Positions 1 through 6,247 of a stretch of DNA of 6,995 nucleotides are shown here, piece after piece. The position numbers and the translations under genes are program-made. Numbering within the stretch: the stretch's first letter is position 1; every line of letters starts with the position of its first letter. Source of the stretch: Vibrio madracius (GTDB lineage Bacteria; Pseudomonadota; Gammaproteobacteria; Enterobacterales; Vibrionaceae); assembly GCA_000695745.1 (NCBI GenBank), contig ASHK01000086.1, positions 1 to 6,995 on the forward strand, written 5' to 3'. Below the pieces are notes generated by a model. It was given only the letters and a program-made list of their open reading frames with translations. It was not told the DNA's origin and searched no databases.

Positions 1-1
1 G

Positions 2-1066
2 AAATACATGGCGACAGGAGGCATTCCAGATCACGGAGAGAATACCTTAGATCACCTTATACATCAGCGATTTAACTACGAGTATCGCTTCTCTCCCTCA
101 TTTCGTTTTAATGCCGGTATGCGCAATAGAGTACTCGCTGGCGATAGCTTGAGTGCGCCGTTCTATTCGGAGATTATTGCCGCGGACAACGGATATTTTG
201 ACTATCAAGAAACCTCGTCGATAACGACAACATGATTATCAACAGTCAGTTTGACCGTTTGTATGTTGACTGGAAAGGGGATGAATGGAGCTCAAGAATA
301 GGACGTTATCGAGTCAATTGGGCGATGAACACCATTTGGAATCCTAATGACCTATATAACTCGTACTCGATATACGACTTTGACTACGAAGAAAGACCAG
401 GAACCGATGCGATCTCGCTCAGCCGCAAACTTGGATTTGCGAGCAGTATAGATCTTGTCTACAGTCCCAACAAAGACAGCAATTTACAGAGATATTCTGC
501 TCGTTATCTGTTTAATCACAGCGGTTGGGACATGCAGATTCTTGCAGGACGCTCAGGTTTGGACAATGTAGTTGGTGGTGGCTTTGCTGGTGATATTAAT
601 GGCGCTGGGTTTCGAGGGGAGCTGACATGGTTTGACCCATGGAAGTCAGAGTATCAAGGTCAATCTTATGAAAAGACCATCGTATCAAGTATTGAGACTG
701 ACTATAGTTTTGGTGGAAGACGCAATTGGATAGGGCGAGCATCGGTACTTTATATCAGTGAACCACAACAAGCGATTGATGCAGCGGTATATTTAACGCT
801 GCCTCTCACCGCGAGAACTCTGAGTTTTACTCAATTCACGGGCTACGCTGACTTAGGTTTCGACATTACCCCATTGTCGCGATTTACCGTGTCGGGCAGT
901 TACTATCAAGACGGTTCTTTTTTCGTTGGGTTATCGAACAGCTACTCGCTATCTGACGACTGGCAATTACTTTACTGTTTTACAGCGTTTTGATGGGAAC
1001 TCTGGAAGCTTATTTGGCACAACCCCTTCAACGCTGTTGTTTGCCAACATCAAATGGTCATTCTAA
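2..1066 (+). pseudogene. Outer-membrane beta-barrel protein, 5'-truncated by window edge, two frameshifts
   Basis: The reading frame is already open at the left edge (K-Y-M-A-T...), so the ATG at position 8 is probably internal. About 354 codons are visible. The sequence alternates polar and aromatic residues as beta strands do, contains GRYRVNWAMNTIWNPNDLYN followed by FDYEERPGTDAI, and ends ...ANIKWSF with a terminal Phe, the usual signal for the BAM barrel-assembly machinery. The GR-x-NW...WNPNDL-N pattern resembles large uncharacterised outer-membrane barrel families (DUF1302-like); that comparison is from memory. Two frameshifts interrupt it. Near 218-221 one base is missing, after which the frame reads S-DNDNMIINSQF. 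Near 973-979 one base is extra, after which it reads VLQRFDGNSGSLFG to the TAA at 1064-1066. Its substrate or role is unknown. The stop overlaps the stop of the convergent idi gene. Confidence 0.72.
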
Positions 1067-1602
1067 ATCTCTAAATGGTGCGTGGTTTTCTCTAACACCA
1101 AACGGAACCATGCACTAAAGGCTTGTGGATCCGTCTTCATAGTTTGCTCGATATCCGTTTGCAACCACCATTCACACTGATCTGCTTCGTCTGGATTGAG
1201 GTCAAATTCGATCTCGTTTGATTCTGCAATAACCACGTGATCAAGCTCATTCTCTGTCAAACCATTGCTGAATTTAGCACAGTAACTGATGGTACCAATA
1301 TCAGTGAGTTCAAGTGGAGTGGTGATCCCAAGTTCTTCAACCAGGCGACGTTTGGAAGCAGACACAATGTCTTCGTCTGGGCGCGGGTGTGAACAGCAGG
1401 TATTACTCCACAGTCCACCGCTGTTGATTATTTATTGAGCGCGCGTTTTTGAAGTAAGAATTCAAATCGACCTGCGTTAACACGATAAATAAGCACCGAA
1501 AAAAGCCAGATGCTTGAGACCTAAACGGTGTGCCTCCAACTTCTCTTCAGTACCAATTGGTTTCCCAAATTTATCGACGACAACAACCAGATCACAACTC
1601 AT
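1063..1602 (-). pseudogene. idi: Isopentenyl-diphosphate delta-isomerase (type I), frameshifted
   Basis: This enzyme interconverts isopentenyl and dimethylallyl diphosphate in the cytoplasm for isoprenoid synthesis. The start is the ATG at 1602 (M-S-C-D-L-V-V-V-V-D-K). Reconstruction reads HLAF-SVLIYRVNAGRFEFL, QKRALNK-YHSGGLW, SNTCCSHP, then SASKRRLVEELG and TENELDHVVIAE. The Cys of TCCSHP and the Glu of NELDHV match the catalytic Cys and Glu of the type I Nudix-fold isomerases, and KRRLVEELG is the Nudix-like helix. Three extra bases break the frame: one in the six-A run at 1499-1504 and two near 1424-1429 (TT where T is expected in both places). They sum to three, so the first and last parts share a frame. 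Removing them gives about 178 residues, the normal family length. The ribosome-binding site is weak. The TAG stop at 1065-1063 overlaps the TAA of the convergent barrel gene. Confidence 0.88.
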
Positions 1603-1626
1603 ATTCTATCTCATGCTTACTTATTG

Positions 1627-1650
1627 ACCGCTTGGAACACTGCGGTTTTT
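1627..1650 (+). terminator. Weak terminator-like hairpin with T-tract
   Basis: ACCGC at 1627-1631 pairs with GCGGT at 1642-1646 over a 10-base loop and runs straight into TTTTT (to 1650). The U-tract faces the plus strand, yet no plus-strand gene ends here. It could stop antisense transcription, or be a second hairpin in the idi leader. The stem is only five pairs. Confidence 0.22.
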
Positions 1651-1663
1651 CTCTCATTTCACT

Positions 1664-1683
1664 GCGCCAAACAGCGAGGGCGC
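1664..1683. repeat. Inverted repeat in the idi leader
   Basis: GCGCC at 1664-1668 pairs with GGCGC at 1679-1683 across a 10-base loop. On the minus strand it lies at the predicted 5' end of the idi transcript. It has no following U-tract, so it does not look like a terminator. It may be a leader hairpin or simply chance. Confidence 0.3.
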
Positions 1684-1685
1684 GC

Positions 1686-1694
1686 ATCATAGCA
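1686..1694 (-). promoter_or_regulatory. Possible extended -10 promoter for idi
   Basis: Read on the minus strand this is TGCTATGAT: a TATGAT hexamer (five of six matches to TATAAT) with the TG of an extended -10 one base upstream. No good -35 hexamer is seen at 16-17 bases. It would give an idi leader of roughly 75 bases. Prediction by eye only. Confidence 0.35.
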
Positions 1695-1737
1695 CAAAAG
1701 CCCTAGTAATGGAGAGTGGAGTGGAAGATTAATTCAC

Positions 1738-1749
1738 GGTATTAATACC
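1738..1749. repeat. Perfect 12-bp palindrome GGTATTAATACC
   Basis: GGTATTAATACC reads identically on both strands. It lies 41 bases downstream of the START-domain gene stop and about 45 bases upstream of the predicted idi -10. The position and symmetry would suit an operator for a dimeric regulator, but there is no second copy in the window and no regulator to link it to. It lacks a U-tract, so it is not a typical terminator. Confidence 0.3.
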
Positions 1750-1789
1750 AAAGATAGAGATATGCGGATCAGTAATGCGTTTAGTGGGC

Positions 1790-2430
1790 TTATTCTTTCA
1801 AATGTGGGTGCGAGTAGCGTTGATATTTTGGCAACTGGTCTCTTAAATTATTAAACGTCGCTCTAGCACTTTGGGTCGAAAGTTTGTTCATCAACCAGTC
1901 TGGTAATATGCCACCAGGATCGGCGTAGGCTTTGTATTCGATAAGTGTTGTACCATTAGTCAGCTTTTGTAGATTCCAACTCGCATCGACATCGGTAATA
2001 CGAATATAACCTTCTTGTATCGGCAATGAAGATTCAGGAGCATCGTTAATTTCGATAGTGAAACCATAATCGTCGACCCAATACTTCGAGTAGGTAACCA
2101 TATCGCGGTCTCTCGCTGGCCACGGTGCTTTAAACTGGTATAAACGATGTTTTCGTTGATTGATATTTGCCTTAACACTCGGCTATGGCTGGCGTTATCT
2201 ATCCAGTTGGGGACGTTTTCACTATCTTCTAATAAGGTTAAGAAGGCGCTATAAGTTGTTGGTGTAAACATTTGCGCTCGGATTTCGACTAAGCCATCGG
2301 TATGTTCTCGAGTGTAGATAGTGATTCCGTCATTATCACTGTCAAATTGCCAATAGCTATTTTCTTCAGCGCTTAATGAGCCTGTCAGCAGTATCGTCGA
2401 GAACAGTAAAGTGATGCGTAAAACGTCCAT
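1790..2430 (-). pseudogene. Secreted START-domain lipid-binding protein, one frameshift
   Basis: The protein begins MDVLRITLLFSTILLTGSLSA, a clear Sec signal peptide with probable cleavage after the LSA, so it is expected in the periplasm. The rest resembles the START (StAR-related lipid transfer) fold: an N-terminal WQFDSDNDGITIYTRE segment, then PWPARDRDM, the family's characteristic WP-x-x-DRD motif, then the C-terminal YKAYADPGGILPDWLMNKL segment. One base is missing at about 2137 (GG where GGG is expected on the plus strand). Correcting it reads YT-QFKAPWPARDRDMV and gives about 213 residues, typical of the bacterial single-domain proteins. START domains bind hydrophobic ligands in a deep pocket; the bacterial ligand is not known here. 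The start is supported by AGGTGA at 2434-2439. It is separated by 187 bases from both neighbours and is probably transcribed on its own. Confidence 0.82.
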
Positions 2431-2433
2431 GTT

Positions 2434-2439
2434 TCACCT
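2434..2439 (-). promoter_or_regulatory. Ribosome-binding site of START-domain gene
   Basis: AGGTGA on the minus strand, a few bases before the ATG at 2430. It supports the signal-peptide start over any internal ATG such as the one at 2101. Confidence 0.5.
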
Positions 2440-2567
2440 GTTGAATGTCGATTTCTTGCATTAAGCATATACAATTTTATTCGAAAAATCAGGGTAGTAG
2501 ACATTTTAAGTAAAAGAATGGAAGTAGAAGTAGATAGATAGAAGTAGGGAAAGGCTTCCAAATAGTA

Positions 2568-2600
2568 AGAGCAACAGGGCTAGGCGCACGTGTTGGCTCT
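2568..2600. terminator. Imperfect inverted repeat after the ABC operon
   Basis: AGAGCAACA at 2568-2576 pairs with TGTTGGCTCT at 2591-2600, with one bulged base and a loop of about 14 bases. It lies just downstream of the last permease stop (2618), where the operon terminator would be expected. The minus-strand flank is only mildly T-rich (TTACTATTT), so it is a weak intrinsic terminator at best. The rest of 2431-2617 holds a short purine-rich stretch of GAAGTA/GATA units (2520-2548) and nothing else I recognise. Confidence 0.3.
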
Positions 2601-2617
2601 TTAGGTTGTAATGAATA

Positions 2618-3675
2618 TTAGCCTTCGTTACGCTTTCGGCTTACCAAGTGATTTGACGCCGCCGCTGCTAATAGCGCACCACCAATTACCAAGGTTTGGT
2701 AGTAGGCAGGTACGAGAGTGAGCATCCCGACGGTTAAGGTCATGATAATCAATGCACCAACAAATGAACGCAGTACTTTGCCTTCACCACCACTAAACGC
2801 TGTACCACCAATTAACACCACAAGAATCGCGGTTAACTCCATACCATCACCCGACAGCGGGTCACCCAGCGACATAAAGCTTGAACGAGCAATGCCCGCA
2901 AGCGCAGCTGTTGCACCGACAATGGCGTAGAGCGTGAAGACGACTAGCCCAGTCTTAATACCTGATAATTTAGCCGCCGTTGGGTTACCACCCGTCGCTG
3001 CGGCGTATTTACCTAGTAAAGAACGGTTTTGTAGGATGATGAGCAAAGCCGTAACCCCCACCGCGACCCAAAATGCCATTGGCAATCCAAGTAAAACAGC
3101 ATCGCGACCATAGTCGTTAAACCATGCTGGCATTTTTAGATCGCCCATGGACTTGATGGCTGACACGCCATCTTCAACTAGAAGCAGTGCGATACCTTTA
3201 TACAGACTCAAGGTAATCAAGGTGGCAATAACGGGAGTGATATTAAACTTCACCACTAACAAGCCGTTGAAAGCGCCCAGCAATACACCACAAAACACGG
3301 TAATGGAGAAAGCTGCCCACATTGGAACACCATTGATGGCGAGGAGGCATATATGACCGCAGTGAGTCCCATGGTGCTACCAACGGATAAGTCGATGTAA
3401 CCCGAAACCATTAGCAAGGTAAATGCGCCGGCTAGTACCAACAGTGGGGCGGAGACACGTAAAATGTTGATGACGTTTTTCTTATAAAGAAAGTTTCCGC
3501 GCTCAAACAGTGCATACTGATCTAAGTTAACACTACTTAGAAAAATAACAATCGCTGCTAATACAAAGTAGATGTAATAGTTACGGAAAAACTCGGCCAC
3601 TTGTCCGCCCAGTGCAGGTGATGGTACTGGTGACGGGGCAGATGATGAATTAAGTGATTTGGTTGAATCGGACAT
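2618..3675 (-). pseudogene. Sugar-type ABC transporter permease 2 (RbsC/AraH family), one frameshift
   Basis: This is an integral inner-membrane subunit forming half of the translocation channel of a carbohydrate ABC importer (BPD_transp_2 family). The N-terminus is Ser/Pro-rich (about residues 1-25), followed by repeated hydrophobic segments. Family hallmarks are APLLVLAGAFTLLMVSGYIDLSVG, FNGLLVVKFNITPVIATL, the GGNPTAAKLSGIK loop that contacts the ATPase, and LIGGTAFSGGEGKV near the C-terminus. One base is missing near 3341-3345. After VIYA (residue 110) the frame should continue x-LLAINGVPMWAAFSITV, and the frame reading SSPSMVF is wrong. Corrected length is about 352 residues, normal for the family. 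The ATG at 3675 follows GAGGGG with a 7-base spacing and lies 14 bases after the stop of permease 1, so the two are co-transcribed and likely form a heterodimer. Confidence 0.87.
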
Positions 3676-3682
3676 AACGTTT

Positions 3683-3688
3683 CCCCTC
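3683..3688 (-). promoter_or_regulatory. Ribosome-binding site of permease 2
   Basis: GAGGGG on the minus strand, 7 bases before the ATG at 3675, in the 14-base gap between the two permease genes. Confidence 0.6.
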
Positions 3689-3689
3689 T

Positions 3690-4715
3690 TTATTTGTTTC
3701 TAAGGGACAGTGCCCAAGTTTGAGCAGTAATTGCTAAGAAAACGGCGACTGCTTTGAGTATGAATTGCCAATCCGGTGAGAGAGTTAACCCAGTTGCAGC
3801 CGAGGTTACCACCGCCAAGATAATGGCACCAAAGAACATGCCAATGACAGAACCGAAGCCGCCAGCAATAGCAATACCGCCAAGTAGCGCAATAACCAAT
3901 GCGTCAAACTCCATCAGTAAACCACGATTAGAAAAGCCTGACTTAAACTCTGAGGAGAGCAGGATGCCAACAATGCCGGCTACTAGTGCACTAAATAGAT
4001 AGAGGTAAGTAATGTGTTTTGAATTGTCGATACCTGACAGCTTGGCGGCTTCAGGGTTGGCGCCAATCCAATAGGTGATGCGGCCAAACACGGTTTTACG
4101 CTCAATAAAAATGGCGACAAAAAATAGAATGAGCATAAACAGCACTGGGAATTGCATTGAGGTGCCAAACACCTTCAAATTGCCTAGCAAGCCAAACTCC
4201 TCCGGCAAATTGGTGTTGCGTTGCGAACCTTGAGTAATCACCTGAGCGATACCTCTCGCCACCATCATAGTACCCAGCGTGACGATGATTGATGGGATGC
4301 GAAACTTCACCACGAACAGAGCATTCAAACCACCGATAGCCAGTGCGCCCATTAAAGCGCCGACCACGGCTAACCAATAAGGTAAACCTAAGCCTGTCGA
4401 TAGCGCTGAGCCGCCACCTATGGCTTGAGCAAACCAAACCGACAGCACGCCTGAAAGCGCAACAATACCTCCAACGGATAGATCAAAGTTGCCGGAAATC
4501 AACAAGAAAGAGACGCCAACACCAAGAGAAATGACCGCCCAGTTATTGGTGATCAGGTTTAGCATGTTTTGAACTTGGAAAAAGTTCGGGACAAACGCTG
4601 ACGCAACAAGAAAGAGTCCGATAGCAACAAATGCCACTAACAAGGTGATGTACATTTGGTCGCTCACCCGTCGATACTCGACTGGCGAGTGATTAGGCTT
4701 TACTGACGTGTTCAT
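3690..4715 (-). CDS. Sugar-type ABC transporter permease 1 (RbsC family)
   Basis: This gene is intact and encodes 341 residues. It is an inner-membrane channel subunit of the BPD_transp_2 (ribose/galactose/autoinducer-2 type) permeases. After a short cytoplasmic N-terminus there are many hydrophobic segments. Conserved features are SLGVGVSFLLISGNFDLSVGG, FVVKFRIPSIIVTLGTMM, the ATPase-contact loop GANPEAAKLSGID, and ALLGGIAIAGGFGSVIGMFFGA. It is clearly different in sequence from permease 2, so the complex would use a heterodimeric channel, as the rhamnose and AI-2 importers do. The start codon overlaps the corrected ATPase stop by one base (TAATG), and a perfect AGGAGG lies 7 bases upstream inside the ATPase gene, which suggests translational coupling. 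It is one of only two genes here with no frame damage. The substrate cannot be named from the sequence. Confidence 0.93.
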   Translation of the reverse strand: MNTSVKPNHSPVEYRRVSDQMYITLLVAFVAIGLFLVASAFVPNFFQVQNMLNLITNNWAVISLGVGVSFLLISGNFDLSVGGIVALSGVLSVWFAQAIGGGSALSTGLGLPYWLAVVGALMGALAIGGLNALFVVKFRIPSIIVTLGTMMVARGIAQVITQGSQRNTNLPEEFGLLGNLKVFGTSMQFPVLFMLILFFVAIFIERKTVFGRITYWIGANPEAAKLSGIDNSKHITYLYLFSALVAGIVGILLSSEFKSGFSNRGLLMEFDALVIALLGGIAIAGGFGSVIGMFFGAIILAVVTSAATGLTLSPDWQFILKAVAVFLAITAQTWALSLRNK

Positions 4716-5736
4716 TATACTGCCTCCTCAAGGCCACCCGTAGCGGCATTCAATATGTAGTTAGTGTCGACGTTCTCTCCATTCTTGATTTCAGATACCA
4801 GTGAGCCGTCATAAAGTAAGAAGATTCGATCACAAACGCCCAAGATCTCTTCGAGTTCTGTTGAGAACACCGCCACTGAGTTGCCTTCGTTGGCGAGACT
4901 TTCACTAAGTCATAGATCTCTTTTTTCGCTCCCACATCGACACCGCGAGTGGGTTCATCAAGCAGAAGAAGTTTCGCCTGTGAAAATAAACATTTAGCGA
5001 TCACCACTTTTTGCTGATTACCACCGGAGAGTTTTTCTGTGTGCTTTTCTATTGAGCTGGTGGCAATAGAGAGTTTATCGACGTAGTCGATCGCCGCATT
5101 CAACTCATCATTTTCTCTGAATACCCCAAAGTCAGACATTCTTGGTAGATTCATGACTGGGATGTTTTCTCGAATGGTTAAGTTGGTAAATAGGCCTTGA
5201 GTACGACGCTCTTCAGGCACGAGGGCAATGCCCGCAGCAATGGCTTCACGTGGCGAGTTACCCACATCTTTGCCATTGAGGCGAATTGTTCCAGAGACTT
5301 TGTTGGCGCCGAATATCGCTCGTGCGATTTCTGTTTTTCCCGCGCCAACCAAACCATAAAACCCAACGATTTCGCCTTTTTTGATATCAAACGAGACATC
5401 TTTGAGGCGGTGGTTAATAAGGCGCTGCGCCGCCAGGAACACTTCATCGGTAATGGCGTCGCGCGGGGAATAATCGTGCATGATGCTTCGACCAATCATC
5501 ATATCGATAAGCTCTGCGCGGCCATCGACTTCAGACATGGGTTTGGTTGCGATGTGTTTGCCATCGCGCATGACGGTGACGCGGTCGCCTAAGGTTAAGA
5601 TCTCATCCAGTTTGTGCGAGATATAAATAACCGTTACGCTTTGCTCTTGCAGTCTACGAATCACGGTAAAGAGCCTTTCGACTTCTCTTTCCGACAAGGC
5701 AGCTGTTGGTTCATCCATAATGATGCGTTCGCGCCA
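4715..5736 (-). pseudogene. Sugar ABC transporter ATPase (RbsA/MglA type), N-terminus missing, one frameshift
   Basis: This is the energising subunit of the importer; family members have two ATP-binding domains and about 500 residues. Only about 340 are present. The fragment begins at the Walker B of domain 1 (R-x-IIMDEPTAALS; ATG at 5718 is internal) and retains its switch His in YISHKLDEI. Walker A and the signature of domain 1 are missing. Domain 2 is complete. Counting from that Met: Walker A GLVGAGKT at 122-129, VPEERRTQGLF from 167, signature LSGGNQQK at 230-237, and Walker B LLLLDEPT at 250-257 followed by RGVDVGAKKEIYDLVK. One base is missing in the T run at 4900-4902. Correction gives K-SLANEGNSVAVFSTELEEILGVCDRI and a C-terminus NAATGGLEEAV with TAA at 4717-4715; the uncorrected frame ends at 4750. 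Homology stops at about 5736, where sequence of an unrelated gene begins. Confidence 0.88.
4723..4728 (-). promoter_or_regulatory. Strong ribosome-binding site of permease 1
   Basis: A perfect AGGAGG on the minus strand, 7 bases from the ATG at 4715. It lies inside the last codons of the ATPase gene (L-E-E-A-V) and fixes the permease start. Confidence 0.75.
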
Positions 5737-5745
5737 GATGAAGCG
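5730..5745. other. Junction between two truncated genes
   Basis: To the left, minus-strand codons still read as transporter ATPase (R-E-R-I-I-M-D-E-P-T, back to about 5736). To the right, plus-strand codons from about 5734 read as alcohol dehydrogenase (P-D-E-A-A-R-A). Both genes lose their 5' portions here, and no intergenic sequence, repeat, insertion-sequence end or attachment-like site separates them. It marks either a deletion or rearrangement breakpoint, or a contig misassembly. Confidence 0.7.
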
Positions 5746-6197
5746 GCACGGGCTATTTCAATAAGATGCTCGGCGCGACGCTCGCAGGCATCGCGTTTTC
5801 TAACGCATCTGTCGCTTTGGTGCATGGCATGAGCCGCCCAATTGGCGCGCACTTTCATGTGCCTCACGGTATGAGCAACGCCATGTTATTGCCGACGGTA
5901 ACGGAATATTCGATTCCAGCGGCTAAAACTCGTTATGCCGAGTGTGCAAGAGCAATGGGAGTGGTTGATGTGAGTACTAATGACGACGATGCAGTCGCTG
6001 CACTACTGCTGGAACTTAAGCAGATCAATCAGGATTTAAGCGTGCCTTCCATGAGCGATTTTGGCATTGATAAACAGGCGTTTTGGTCAAATCTCGACAT
6101 CATGTCTGAGCAAGCTCTGGCTTCTGGATCGCCTAACAACAATCCTCGAATTCCGAACAAAGAAGAAGTGATCGAGCTGTATAAAGCCGCTTGGTAG
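5734..6197 (+). pseudogene. Iron-containing alcohol dehydrogenase, C-terminal half only
   Basis: This is a fragment of a group III (Fe-dependent) NAD(P)-linked alcohol dehydrogenase; the family usually has about 380 residues and about 155 remain. The conserved helical domain is clear: KMLGATLAGIAFSNASVALVHG, then SRPIGAHFHVPHGMSNAMLLP. The His codons at 5823-5825 and 5865-5867 correspond to the two C-terminal iron-ligand histidines (H263 and H277 in E. coli FucO). The nucleotide-binding N-terminal domain with its GGGS motif, and the other two ligands (Asp and His), are missing, so the fragment cannot be active as it stands. One base is missing near 5754: DEAARA-YFNKMLGA requires a frame change, and the ATG at 5766 is internal. 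It ends with TAG 50 bases before the semialdehyde dehydrogenase start, in the same direction, so the two were probably an operon. Confidence 0.86.
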
Positions 6198-6235
6198 CGC
6201 CTGAATTTCCTCAATTAAGCCTCAGAATACTAAAC

Positions 6236-6240
6236 AAGGA
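6236..6240 (+). promoter_or_regulatory. Ribosome-binding site of mmsA
   Basis: AAGGA lies 7 bases before the ATG at 6248. It decides the start against the overlapping ATG at 6240, which meets a TGA two codons later. Confidence 0.6.
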
Positions 6241-6247
6241 TGAAAAC

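Noticed and set aside
2457..2486. Possible promoter of the START-domain gene (TAAAAT on the minus strand)
   Set aside because: The -10-like hexamer has no acceptable -35 partner, and the region is AT-rich enough to give such matches by chance.
2520..2548. GAAGTA/GATA purine-rich repeat-like stretch
   Set aside because: The units are irregular and too few to be a tandem repeat array or CRISPR; probably low-complexity intergenic sequence.
4102..4437. 111-codon open frame on the minus strand
   Set aside because: It overlaps the intact permease 1 in another frame and has no family features.
4895..4910. Programmed ribosomal frameshift in the ATPase
   Set aside because: There is no slippery heptamer with a downstream structure, and similar one-base breaks occur in unrelated genes, so sequence error or mutation is simpler.
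5197..5592. 131-codon open frame on the plus strand
   Set aside because: It lies antisense to the well-conserved second ATP-binding domain of the ABC ATPase, has no ribosome-binding site and resembles no family.
5614..5832. Open frame on the plus strand spanning the ATPase/dehydrogenase junction
   Set aside because: Its first half is antisense ATPase and only the DEAARA stretch is dehydrogenase. It is a by-product of the junction, not a fusion gene.
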